Shown in pieces: positions 51,486 through 61,665 of a stretch of DNA of 64,000 nt. The stretch comes from Atkinsonella hypoxylon. Its lineage: Eukaryota; Ascomycota; Sordariomycetes; Hypocreales; Clavicipitaceae. The translations under genes were made by a program, and so were the position numbers. Location of the stretch: assembly GCA_000729835.1 (NCBI GenBank), contig JFHB01000005.1, forward strand, positions 372,001-436,000, given 5' to 3'. Numbering within the stretch: position 1 is the stretch's first letter; each line of letters starts with the position of its first letter. The notes below the pieces were generated by a model, which was not told the origin of the DNA, did no database searches, and saw only the letters and a list, made by a program, of their open reading frames with translations.

Positions 51486-51753
51486 CTCGACGGGCCTATG
51501 GTGAATGTCTTTCCACTCACGAGTTTGAAAATCGATCCGGGTTGGAGAGGCAAGGCTGGTGGCGGACGGGGAGAGGGCGGTGGTGAACACCGGAGGTTTA
51601 GGATGTTATGTAGATTCAACGCAGAGCTCGGAATTACAGAGGCAGTGATTGGCTCGTGGGGTTGTGGAGTCAGGCGAGGATTAGCCGGTTGGTGAGTGGG
51701 TTGGGTTATTAACCCAGGAGGGTGGCGAAGAAGAAATCTTCCCGGACTAACTA

Positions 51754-52098
51754 GAAGATGCTCTCTACGCGTGCGCGCATAAATTTGTCCTTAACGGGAA
51801 AGTAATAAATACAACAGGCCTTAGAGTAAAGCTAAAAAATCCAGATTACTCACTCTAGTAGAACACAGTAATACAGATCTTTGGAATTTTTAACGACAAG
51901 TGAGGCATTAGCCTCCTTTCCTCTATTTTTCTGAGCCCCTCTCTTAGCCTTGCGGTTGTTGAAAATGCCAACGATCTGCATTACTGTGTTTTGGTAGAGT
52001 GAATGCTTTAGATTATTTAGATTTACTTTTAAGGCAAGTTACATTTATTGCTGTCCCTTTAAGTGCGAATTCGTGTGCACATGCGTAGAGAGCATCTT
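51754..52098. mobile_element. Fold-back (MITE-like) element 1
   Basis: Almost the whole 345 bp is one inverted repeat. The outer ends are AAGATGCTCTCTACGC and, in reverse complement, GCGTAGAGAGCATCTT. The inner pair at 51851-51880 and 51972-52001 matches at about 25 of 30 positions. Pairing continues almost to the centre near 51925, with arms of about 165 bp. Many mismatches are C/T or G/A, as left by RIP or old methylation. No coding capacity. A target-site duplication was not clear. Confidence 0.85.
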
Positions 52099-52462
52099 TC
52101 AGTCCCTACCTAGGCTTGTTCCGTTTTGCCTTTGCGTATCGGTTCTCTCCTTAAGCATCATCCTCTTGTGACCGAAAAACGACGCGCGGTCAGATTTAGG
52201 AGAAGCGCAGCCATATTGAACAGATACAGATTTCTTGATCCGGATCCGCCAGCTAGCTCGAAGTCAAAATCTCCTCGATTAGGTGTGCTAAAACGCCTAC
52301 AAAAGCTGGACGGACCTGAAGCGGTTAAATCTATGCCTTGCGTAGGCGCTTTTATTAAGAAGGCGGAAAGAAGAGCTGGAGTTCAGAACTGCCTCTTGTG
52401 TTAACACCTTATCGCTGAAAAACAGCACGTTAGGAACAGCAGAAAGGGCCTATTCTACTTCT

Positions 52463-52493
<31 letters not shown>

Positions 52494-53211
52494 AGACAAC
52501 CTCAGTTAACATTCCTAAGAACGACTTCTGCAATGCGTTATTTATTTTCAACAACAAGGTCCTAGAAGCAGAGCGGTTCTTACTTAAAAGGTTCTTACTA
52601 GGATGCTGCGTCGAAACTATCAAGCAACACGCTCTCTCTTTTGCCAATGAAAACCAGCACATTGCATGACGGAAGCAATTCATAGGGCCAGTTCTCCCAC
52701 GTCACTCTGAGGATGTCTACATGCAACTTCCAGCAGAACATGCGCGCGTACAAACAGTCGAAGGTAGCGCTATTTAGGGTAGCTTACTTCTGCATTAGTC
52801 CTGCTGTTCTGTCTAGGGACTTTGTTGTAGATCTAAGTGATTAGTCTAAACTAAGGTTGCCAGGGTAAGTAGCTCCCTAGTGCTGTTTAGGGCGGCTTGC
52901 CGATAACGCCCGGTATTATGAGAAGTGAGTTGCAGCTCTGCAATAGGTGAATCGTTAGGGTTCCACCAGTGGACCGTGTTGGTTCCACAGCGGTGTTTGC
53001 TTTCTCTGGCGTTTGCAAGAGCTCCGATTGCGCTGACAGGGCCTCGCTGGTTGCAACTATAAGTAGGAGTACATCGTGGTTGGAGAAGACAAATGAGAAA
53101 CATTGCACCCGTCTCATTGCTTGAAGCAACGCAACCTTCATTACCGCTGGGGGTTTCTTCTCTTGACTCCGAACCCGCTAACCCCAGGATCTTGCTGCAG
53201 GACAATCAACC
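52099..53211. other. Degenerate intergenic DNA left of the exonuclease gene
   Basis: Contains a 92-codon forward frame (52126-52404) without recognisable motifs and an (AAC)n tract. AT-rich patches near 52740-52860 look like further repeat debris. The right end must include the exonuclease promoter. Confidence 0.45.
52463..52494. repeat. (AAC)n microsatellite
   Basis: Ten to eleven uninterrupted AAC/CAA triplets in gene-free DNA. Confidence 0.95.
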
Positions 53212-54048
53212 ATGGCATCGTCTGTTGCCTCTAGGAAAAAAGAAGGCGAGCAAGGATTAATGGACAACGCCGAAGTTCTTGATAAGATTGACCCCAAGGG
53301 CGATGCACCATCAGGTCTCATCGACACAGTTGCTGCTCTTTCCAACCTGCTCGATGCTCTGGAGGGATTACCGACGCAACCACCATCCCTCTACATTGAT
53401 CTAGAAGGAGAAAGACTTTCTCGAGACGGAACCGTGTCTATTCTTCAGCTCTACGTTCTACCAACCAGCCGTACTTATCTTGTTGATATCCATACCCTAC
53501 AGAACGCTAGTTTCACGGTCCGAGGACGCAACGGTCGCACTCTCAAAGAAATATTGGAATCCTGCGACATCCCGAAGGTTTTCTTTGATGTACGTAACGA
53601 CTCGGATGCGCTGTATAGCCACTTCAACATCCATCTAGCCGGTATACAAGATCTCCAGCTCATGGAGCTTGCAACCCGCCGATTTAGCAGGAGCTATATT
53701 ACTGGGTTAGCTAAGTGCATTGAGAGGGACGGCCATCTATCATTCAAAGAGAGGGATGACTGGAAAGAATGCAAAGAAAAAGGAATGCGGCTCTTTGACC
53801 CTAAACGTGGTGGGAGTTATGAGGTGTTCAATGAGCGTCCGCTGTCTAAGGATATCGTACGCTATTGTATTCAGGACGTGCATTTTTTGTCCCGTCTGTG
53901 GGTTCACTACAACGGCAAACTTACCCCGACATGGCGGTGGAGAGTCGAATCAGCTTCAATGGAGAGGGTGTCACAGTCCCAGTCCCCAAATTATGTTCCT
54001 CGGGGGAAACAAAAGGCACTGGCTCCAGTTGGTTGGGCTACTCTCTAA
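53212..54048 (+). CDS. 3'-5' exonuclease domain protein (DEDD superfamily)
   Basis: Predicted RNase D/EXD1-like nuclease; substrate unknown. Single exon, 278 aa. Exo I is SLYIDLEGERLSR with Asp63 and Glu65, Exo II lies in KVFFDVRNDSDAL, and Exo III is in DIVRYCIQDVHFL. This ordering supports an active DEDD site. No HRDC domain, signal peptide or membrane segment. The C-terminus is short and Ser/Gln-rich. The gene sits alone between mobile-element remnants (fold-back elements at 51.75 and 54.6 kb) yet shows no stop or frameshift. Confidence 0.85.
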   Translation: MASSVASRKKEGEQGLMDNAEVLDKIDPKGDAPSGLIDTVAALSNLLDALEGLPTQPPSLYIDLEGERLSRDGTVSILQLYVLPTSRTYLVDIHTLQNASFTVRGRNGRTLKEILESCDIPKVFFDVRNDSDALYSHFNIHLAGIQDLQLMELATRRFSRSYITGLAKCIERDGHLSFKERDDWKECKEKGMRLFDPKRGGSYEVFNERPLSKDIVRYCIQDVHFLSRLWVHYNGKLTPTWRWRVESASMERVSQSQSPNYVPRGKQKALAPVGWATL

Positions 54049-54607
54049 TGGCTTCCGGACAAGATAGCGGTTTCATATGATTTGTGGTCATAATGAGGCA
54101 GAACATTCTATTGCAAAGGCGAATACGTGATCTCCCTCGTAAATGACTATACTCGCCACCGCCAGATTCGGGTGCCAAATCCTACAGCCAAGATGGCATC
54201 AGAAAGATCTTTGGTGGTGGATGCTTTTCGTGTAGTCGTCACCGACTAGCGCTTTATGAGAGCAAGCATCATCACCAGGCTTGCAGTTTCTACCTCCTGA
54301 ATAGGGACTAAGCCCTATATAACTAAGTAAGAATTCAGTGTAGGTCCTGGTTAGAACCTCCAAAATTCAGCTCCATCGGTTCAACGGCAATCCCCAGCAA
54401 TGAGCAATGAGACCGTGTAATGCTATGCCGGCCGCCCCGATGAACGTCATGGCTTTTAGCGGTTTTAATAATATGTGCGCTCACATGAGCTGCAGAGACT
54501 CAAATATCTTCCTGACTCCCTGATTGTCGCCTTCAGTTGTGCCAGCTAGATGTTCATCCACCCATCCGGGTGTGCTACCACCCCCCAAAGTCAATTACCC
54601 AAGGCTC

Positions 54608-54815
54608 ACCAGTGTCAGGGTGATATCAGGTCCAGCTTATGTGTGCATTGGTCCAGAGCGGGTCCAGAGCGGGGCCAGGGCGGGTGTAAGTTTAGGCAGA
54701 ATAGCATATGCTAAACGCTTCACCGCCTGCTATTCTGGCCAAAAATACACCCTTTTCGGCTCCGCTCTGGACCAATGCACACATAGGCTGGACCTGAGAT
54801 TTACTGGAACCCCGG
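54608..54815. mobile_element. Fold-back (MITE-like) element 2
   Basis: A near-perfect inverted repeat: AGGTCCAGCTTATGTGTGCA at 54629-54648, continuing through TTGGTCCAGAGCGG, pairs with its complement at about 54765-54799 with one or two mismatches. Pairing continues inward (GGTGTA...GGC...AGAATAGCA) to a centre near CATATG at 54705-54710. The left arm contains a small internal duplication of GGTCCAGAGC. No coding frame. The outer limits are approximate. Confidence 0.85.
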
Positions 54816-54846
54816 GCAAGTGCTGACGACTGCCGGACAGGAGAAA

Positions 54847-55103
54847 AACATGTCTCGTCGGTGCCGAGCTGGCTCCAATCCGGTATTTTGGCCCCACAAG
54901 CCCCTGGCGTAGGCGCGAACCCTCGAGGAACCCTTGCTCATTGGGAGGGGTTGCGAGTTGTGCAGGACAATGGCTAGTAGTCAGTAGTTTTATTAGAGTG
55001 CAAAATAGCACTATGGAAGAAGTTCCTCTAAATTAGCTTGCTTGATGGGTTCTAATCCTTGTCGGTACGCGGCTGGAGCCAGCCCGGCACCAATGAGATA
55101 TTT
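54847..55103. mobile_element. Short element with terminal inverted repeats
   Basis: The left end (TGTCTCGTCGGTGCCGAGCT then GGCTCC) is the complement of the right end (GGAGCCAGCCCGGCACC then AATGAGATA) over about 27 bp. Most differences are C/T or G/A. The 200-bp interior has no long frame and no obvious internal pairing, unlike elements 1 and 2. Probably a non-autonomous DNA-transposon remnant; superfamily unknown. Confidence 0.65.
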
Positions 55104-55951
55104 ATGTATCTGTCATGTTTTAAATTTTTTTTTTCCTAATTATAATTGGGGTACGGAATATGTGTGCAGTGTCTGTGCGTTGCGTGGGTGGGTGCGTGGG
55201 TGGGTGCGTGGGTGCGCAATCTTCAACAAGTCTGTGGGTAAGCGCAACCACATGCAGGGTTTCCAGGCCATCGCGTGTGGCCTTGGTTCCAGGCCCAAAC
55301 ATTGATGAATCGACGAACAGCCAGGGATGAAGGATAAGTGATAGGCCTAGGCAGCCCTAGGTAAGGATGGTGGCATGGCCGAATGCGAGAGTCCCTTTTT
55401 CCATCTGTTTCCCTTTTAATGATATACACACTGAAACGAAATGGAACAGTCCATCTTGATGACTGACCACCACCTCTACCACGGAGACTCCTTTGCAATC
55501 ACATCGAATGGTCAGAAGTCTTGGTTCCGATGTCAGCTAAGCAGCTTTTGCCCCTCCCCCCTTGTTGTGACCAATTGCACCCCCTCCCCCCCCCCCATGT
55601 ACATGTGTCTCTCTCATCGTTTGTCGATGCATCTCTCGGGACTTTCCACACGTTCTGGCTAGCTTGTATCCCCTTGCCACACCTTTACAAACGCCATGCT
55701 TAATTAATTAAAAGCATTATTTCCCGACCGCCAAGCATTTCCGGCCTGTTCGTTGCGGGCACACAGCGGATTTATCGCCGTACCGCGTGTGACTTCAGAC
55801 TTCTTTCCTCCGTTGATACCACCCTTTGCTCCTTGCTCCTGCTCCTACCTGCCTGGGTCAAGAGCGAGCCAGAAACGTTACCTTGCTCGGTGCTTTCGCA
55901 GTTCATCTCTTGAGACCTTGCTCCTGTTCTCGATGCTTTAGACTCCTGATC

Positions 55952-55980
55952 CTCTCTCTCTCTCTCTCTCTCCCCTCTGC
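55952..55980 (+). promoter_or_regulatory. CT-repeat pyrimidine tract before GT90
   Basis: A run of alternating C and T (CTCTCTCTCTCT) 70-95 bases before the GT90 start codon, within a wider pyrimidine-rich stretch. CT-rich tracts are common near fungal transcription starts; that role here is inference. Confidence 0.55.
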
Positions 55981-56046
55981 CGTGCTCGCCTCCCAGCGCT
56001 TGCTTTCAGCAGGCAAACTCACCCACATCGTCCAAATTACTTCACA

Positions 56047-57900
56047 ATGTTGAAGACTTGGGGTCCGTTGCAGTGGCCACCGCGGCTGGCCCTGCGCTGC
56101 GTGGCCATCGTCTTCATCCTGTTATTATCCATGGCCAATTATTCGCTATGGCGCGACTCACGATTCTGGGATCGTCAAAGTCCTCGCAAGGCCGTCACAA
56201 AACCCTTAGGCAACCACCCTATCCGGAAGCTTATGGTGGAGGCAAAAAATCACCACGACTCCATCCTCGCCAAGCAAAGTCACAACCTCGAAGCCGCTGC
56301 CGCCGCTTATCGCACACGACGAGGCCGCCATCCGCCTCCAGGGTTCGACTTGTGGTTTCAGGCCGCCATCGAGGCCGACGCCATTGTTGTAGAAGATTAC
56401 TTTGACAGGATATACAAGGATCTGACACCGTTTTGGGCCCTCGACGCCTCGGCAATCAGGAGTCGCGCCAATGCCTGGCATCATGTCGTGAAAGTTCGTA
56501 ACGGCACGGCACGGGGCGCTGGTGATACGACCGACCTTGTACCCTGGCTCCAGCTCTGGACCGCCCTCGTGGAAGAAATGGCCGTCTTCTTGCCAGATGT
56601 CGATATGCCCATCAACTATATGGACGAGCCGAGACTTCTTGTTCCTTTTAACCAGGTTGCCGAACTAGTTCAGAAGGAGGCCAGAGAGAGAGAGATGGTC
56701 GATGTGGAGAATGCTACAACTCAGTATAAGAGCCTGTTGGATGTTGATTTGGCCAAACCTGACACCTATGATCCCAAGTGGTATGGGCCAGGTGAGGTAT
56801 ATTGGAATCTATTTGCCAGAACCTGTGGGCCTGATACTCCCGCGTACGGTGTACAGCAGGTGAAAGATTGGGCCGGACCAGCCCAGTTTCCCAAGAACTA
56901 CCGACCTGTTTACGCCTACAAGGGATATATTCAAAATTTCACTGCATCCTCGGATGCATGCTTACAGCCTCATTTGCGCCAACTACATGGGTCGTTTATT
57001 GAACCTATCAGCCTGTCTTCCACGGAGGAGCTGATTCCACTATTTGGCGGTTCCAAATTGCCGCAAAACAACGAGATTCTTATTCCTGGTGCAATGTATC
57101 TCGATAAGGGTGATTTCTACTCCGGTGGCGAATCTCACGGTTCCACGTGGGATCAGAAGAAAGACGGCGTCATCTGGCGTGGCGTCAGCTCAGGTGGTCG
57201 CGCCAAAGAATATAATTGGCATCACTTCCAACGTCAGCGACTTGTTCAGATGCTCAACGCAACTGTCATTAGGCAGGCCGAAGAGACTGGAGTCCGTCCT
57301 AGGTCATTTGATCTCCCTACCTCCGACCTGTATCCCAGCTTGCGTCTACACAATGGCAATCTTGGGCCTTGGATGGAGAATTTTGCTACCTCGGGCTTCG
57401 TGCATACGTGCCCTCCAACGGAGTGCCCGTTTTATACCGACAAGTTTGCCATAAAAGACCACTTGCCCATGAAGCGGCAATACGACTACAAGTTTCTCCC
57501 CGATGTCGACGGCAACTCCTTCTCTGCTCGATTTCGCGGCTTTCTTCGATCTACCAGCTTGCCCCTCAAGGCCACCGTCTATGCGGAGTGGCACGATGAC
57601 CGACTCACCCCGTGGGTTCACTTTGTTCCCTTTGACAACACTTTTCAAGACTTGTATGCTATTCTTGACTACTTTTTCGACAAGGGTGGTCCCGGAGACG
57701 CTGCAGCACGCTTCATGGCCGAGCAAGGCCGCGCATGGTCCGAGAAGGTCCTTCGTAGAGAGGACATGCGTCTGTACGTCTGGCGACTGCTCCTCGAATG
57801 GGCCAGAGTATGTGACGACAACAGACATACGCTTGCCTACGTAGAGGACCTCCAAAAGGCAAAAACCAAAAGAAAAACTTATTCTCCACGACAGCGATAG
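56047..57900 (+). CDS. Glycosyltransferase family 90 (CAP10-type) membrane protein
   Basis: Predicted Golgi type II membrane glycosyltransferase related to cryptococcal Cap10 and xylosyl/glucosyltransferases. Single exon, 617 aa. A short cytoplasmic N-terminus is followed by a membrane anchor at about residues 15-32 (ALRCVAIVFILLLSMANY). The luminal catalytic part has the CAP10 signatures GVIWRGVSSGG, then HLPMKRQYDYKFLPDVDGNSFSARFRGFLRS, and TVYAEWHDDRLTPWVHFVP, and ends with EDMRLYVWRLLLEWARVCDD. The donor and acceptor sugars cannot be read from the sequence. The frame is intact. Confidence 0.92.
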   Translation: MLKTWGPLQWPPRLALRCVAIVFILLLSMANYSLWRDSRFWDRQSPRKAVTKPLGNHPIRKLMVEAKNHHDSILAKQSHNLEAAAAAYRTRRGRHPPPGFDLWFQAAIEADAIVVEDYFDRIYKDLTPFWALDASAIRSRANAWHHVVKVRNGTARGAGDTTDLVPWLQLWTALVEEMAVFLPDVDMPINYMDEPRLLVPFNQVAELVQKEAREREMVDVENATTQYKSLLDVDLAKPDTYDPKWYGPGEVYWNLFARTCGPDTPAYGVQQVKDWAGPAQFPKNYRPVYAYKGYIQNFTASSDACLQPHLRQLHGSFIEPISLSSTEELIPLFGGSKLPQNNEILIPGAMYLDKGDFYSGGESHGSTWDQKKDGVIWRGVSSGGRAKEYNWHHFQRQRLVQMLNATVIRQAEETGVRPRSFDLPTSDLYPSLRLHNGNLGPWMENFATSGFVHTCPPTECPFYTDKFAIKDHLPMKRQYDYKFLPDVDGNSFSARFRGFLRSTSLPLKATVYAEWHDDRLTPWVHFVPFDNTFQDLYAILDYFFDKGGPGDAAARFMAEQGRAWSEKVLRREDMRLYVWRLLLEWARVCDDNRHTLAYVEDLQKAKTKRKTYSPRQR

Positions 57901-58568
57901 ATCCCTTGGCTGGACCAAACATCGCCTTTTATGTTTGCTTTCTTTTGTCATTTCTGCATTCAAATATACCTCTTTTAATTTTTTTCAAAAAAACGTTATT
58001 GTAAGAGAGGATTGTTCACCGACAGCATCTCTTCTTTCTTTTTCATTCAGGATATCATCGGCTAGGCGTTTATGACATTGACCAGAGTCCATTCCTTTTT
58101 TTTTTTTTTTTTCGACTTTGGCTTTTACGGATTTTTATTCTTTCCTCTTTCCCTCTTTATTTTATTCATTCATTTATGTCTCTGATGTACATACTTTTGG
58201 GTTACCATGTTTGGTCTAGCGCCCTGCTGCATGAAGGTCTGATTCTTTGCTTTTTTCCCCATCCGCTAAGCCTGATACGATGAGTCTTGGATGACGGGTA
58301 TGTATATACGAGTTGTACGTAATGTAGATCCTATTCCAGGACATCAGTCTGGGTTTATTGTGCCATCACTTTTGCCATTCAAGATTGTGTTGAAAAATTG
58401 GGAGTTTCCCCATGCCGTTCATTCATCATACATACCACTACATGAAGTCTCATAATCCCGTTGGGTTCTAAATGCATACATAGTATTCCCTGAGACCAAG
58501 GTACCGTTGAAAGAAGGAGAAGAAACAAAGACAGAAAAGAAAGCTCTTCTAACTATTGATAACATATG
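57901..58568. other. Convergent intergenic region
   Basis: Between GT90 (+) and Gyp1 (-). T-rich, including a run at about 58096-58112; likely 3' UTRs of both genes. No gene seen. Confidence 0.55.
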
Positions 58569-61097
58569 CTATAACTGCAGATTCGAAAGCAAAGGCTTAC
58601 TAGGCCCCCCCTTCAAATGCGCCGCAGAGCCCTTGAACAAGCTCTGCCAGATGAATGCCTCGCTAAGCAGCAGCTCTATGTCCTTTTCCGTCCACGATTT
58701 GGTCGGCAGACTCTGGAGGAACATCATGACTTCTTGAAAGTCCATTTTCGTCAGCTTGTCGGACCATTTGACGAGCAGGGCGGCGCAGACGTAGAGGTGG
58801 AATTCGGAGAAGCCTTGTTCTTCGGCCTAGATGGAGTTAGTATCTTGCTTTTTTTTTTTTTGTCCCGAGCAGATCTTCTCGGCGACGAAGGGGGGGAGGA
58901 GGGGGGGCGTTGAGCAGTTGGTTTGACGTACGAGGTAGGTATCCCACATGCGGATGATATTCTTTACGGAGATTTCACGCATTAAAAGGCAGTTCATCCA
59001 GCGGAAGCTGAACTGGATGAACTCGACGCCTTCTTGCTCGAGGTGCTTGGAGAGGGTTGCGTCAATGCGGGCCGTCAGGTCGCGTAGGGCACCGACCTGG
59101 CGCTGGATGCCTGGCTGGGCGACGATGTAGTGGTCCTGGATGCCATCCAGCAGCTTGGTGAGACACCAGAAGGAGTCGGCTTCGATGGCATCAAGCACCG
59201 ATTTGGGAAGTTGGCCGGGGTCCATGCCTGTCTCGATGTTGGGGTCGGTAATGTACAGGCCGAGGAAGACTTGGAAAAAGGGAGTGACGAGGTCGTTTAT
59301 GCCCTGGACGTAGCCGCTCGCTGGGTGTCGCACGGCCCAGACGTACAGAATGCGCTCCAAGGACCGCTGCGTAGCCTCATAGCTGTAGAGTTCTATATGA
59401 GGGTTTGTGCGCGGAATGTCTATGCTGATTTGGTGCCAGACGGCTTCGTCAAGCCCCCTTGCTCGCCCGGTGGATGTGACGTTTACTCCGACCCTTTCAA
59501 AGGCTTGCCTTACGCCGTCGGTGTATTCTTTGCGCTTGCGATCGAGCGTGGCTACTCGGCGCTCGCTGTTGGTGGGCAGATAGCCCAGCAGGAGCTGCCA
59601 TGTCATGGCGCGGACTTCTCCTGGTACGCCAGACCAAGCTAATGCGCGTAGCTCTTGCAGTGAGATGGATGATGCTTGGAGGAGTTTCTTGAACTTGTTG
59701 ATTCTTGTTATGCGAGAATTGATGTCGTCGGCTTCTTTCGAGGTCGCGTTGGATGGGAGGGACGGGTAGTTTATCAGATGTAGGGCATTGGCAGGATCTG
59801 CGGGAGTCGCGAGTGAGCTCGCTTGTCATTTGAGATGTCATATTTACAAATAAAGGCAAGACAGGGTGTAAGAAAACGTGAATAAGGCCACAGTGCACAC
59901 CTTGGAGGATATCCTTGTATTGCGGTCGAAGAATCTTGCCCTCGGTCTTCTTGGGCATTGGGTATGATAATGAGGGACGTTCGACGGCAATATCCGCACT
60001 ATCAGAAGGCCGCCTCCCTCCCAGACCAAGTATACCGCCTACGGCTGGTGATAGAGCGCCAGCATTGGTTATGGTACTGTCGTGAGCGTGAGCGTGAGCG
60101 TGAGCGTGAGCAAGATTGCTATTCTTGTTCTGCTGCTGCGTCGCCAGTCTTTTTGACCTCCTCTTCATGTTGGAGAGACTAGGCAGTCCAAAGTCGTCGC
60201 CGTCGTCATCATCATAACCGAGCATTTCATCTTCATCCGCCTTCCAATCGTCATTAGTATTGGACAGGAAGTTGATATAGCTCTTGAATGGAGGCGAATT
60301 CGCGCTGGTAGAGCCACGTGGGGGAGGGGTCGATTCGCCGTGTCGACCCTTGCCCGAAGACGTTGATGGCGGCGTTCTCGGCCGACTCCCAGACAAGCTT
60401 CTGCGGGAAGGGAAAAAAAGTTAGTTGGCTGTGCAATAAGGATATTCGGAGTTTCCAAATCGGCGTATTTTATTCTTTAATGCCATTCCATACGTACAAT
60501 GAATCGAATTTTACCATGTCTGCGTGTGAGTATGCTGCCCCAACGACAAATTTCGGGTCGCGGCCCGCCGGTGTCGTCACGCTTCGCTTAGGTACATTGT
60601 CTTTGATCGGCGGTCTCCAGAACGGGGAGGGTGACCTAGAAGGGCGACATGAGTTTCCTGGATCGTAGATTGAAATGCTGAGGAGGGAAGCAAGGGATGC
60701 GTGACGTACTCGGAGCGGTCTGTTTGTGGAGGGAGTCGCAGTGTGGTTAGCATAGAGCTGCCCGCATTTCAATTGCGTAGAGCTGTGTTGCAAGAAGGAA
60801 TTGGCTGCCTAATGCACAAAGAAGAAAAAAAAAAAAAAAACGTACCAACTTGGACCATTTCTTGAGGCTGCGAAATTGGTCGTTAGCAAGGCGAGTCCTG
60901 GACAGCCGCCCGAGTCGGCAGGCGTTTAACGAGGGGAGCGACGATACCAACAGGCCAACAGGCCAACAGGCCAATAGACCAATAGACCAATAGACCAATA
61001 GACCAATAGACCAATAGAGAGAGCAGAGAGAGCAGAGAGCATGGGGACGACTTACCGAAGCTGCGGGCTTCTTGCCACTGCCGGATGACGACCACAT
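58569..61097 (-). CDS. GYP1: Rab GTPase-activating protein Gyp1 (TBC domain)
   Basis: Accelerates GTP hydrolysis by Golgi/ER Rabs such as Ypt1. Seven exons: 61056-61097, 60846-60867, 60710-60719, 60498-60635, 59901-60400, 58932-59797 and 58569-58826; 611 aa. Exon 3 is only 10 nt. Skipping it or using the upstream TAG acceptor leads to stops, whereas including it joins VQV-DRSE-SPSPFW in frame. The N-terminal 250 residues are disordered, with an (Ala-His)5 run. The TBC domain starts near LRALAWSGVPGEVRAMTWQL and has the catalytic Arg in ISIDIPRTNPH and the Gln in SGYVQGINDLVTPFF. The last exon (AEEQGFSEFHLYVCAALL) completes the domain. Confidence 0.92.
60947..61040. repeat. 8-bp tandem repeats in Gyp1 intron 1
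   Basis: Three units of AACAGGCC are followed by about five units of AATAGACC, then GAGAGAGCAGA-type units. The two unit types differ by one C-to-T and one G-to-A, so one may derive from the other by transition. Confidence 0.9.
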
Positions 61098-61665
61098 GAT
61101 CAGGTTTGGTCGTCAAGGCAGTCAGGGAGACGCTTCATAGCGTGAAGATGTGAGAATGCGCGAAGAGGCTGTATGAGAGCCTCGTTTGCGCGAGGAGGAG
61201 CGATGCAGGAACGATCGCAGGAACGATCGCAGGAACGATGGTCGATGGAGGATGAGAAGCATGCCAGCTGGGCTGGGGACGCAAGAGACGCTCAACCTTC
61301 TAACCTTCTAAGCGCTACCGAAGTTTGCACTGGGGTGCCCGCCGTTGCCCGCTGCGTGACTTCTGTGTGACCTCTGTGGCGCAAACTGCTAGTCAAGGTC
61401 TACTGCAGGTGACTAAGCAGCTTGATTTACAACAGCTTACGTACTTTTGATAATTTCGTCCCATAGTGTCTTCGTCTCAAATTGCTTTCCCTTATCACAT
61501 CGTGATTTGCGACTCACCATTGCCCGGATTCGATACTTGTGAAGCAATTTGTTTCAAGTTCACCCAAGAAGCTCTAGCTTCTACATTTTAGCTCCTTGCT
61601 TCGAGCACTGGCTTGGAGCCGTCCCCCAAGTCCTGCAAGCGCTGCGACTTTGCTACTTTGCCAAC
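61098..61665. other. Divergent promoter region, Gyp1 / Hrp1
   Basis: Between two outward-facing starts. Three near-identical GGAACGATCGCA units occur in tandem at 61208-61240. No gene recognised. Confidence 0.55.

Larger units (their letters stand above)
54049..56046. other. Repeat-bearing intergenic region before GT90
   Basis: Holds fold-back element 2 and the inverted-repeat element at 54847-55103, a GTGGGTGC-type short tandem repeat (55180-55215) and a C-run near 55586-55596. From about 55750 the sequence becomes pyrimidine-rich and is probably the GT90 promoter and 5' UTR. Confidence 0.5.

Noticed and set aside
52126..52404. 92-codon forward frame in repeat debris
   Set aside because: Could be a transposon gene fragment, but no motif supports any family.
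54350..55075. T-arm-like GGTTC words suggesting tRNA genes
   Set aside because: No cloverleaf partners or acceptor stems could be built around them.
59130..59642. 170-codon forward open frame
   Set aside because: Antisense shadow of the Gyp1 TBC domain exon.
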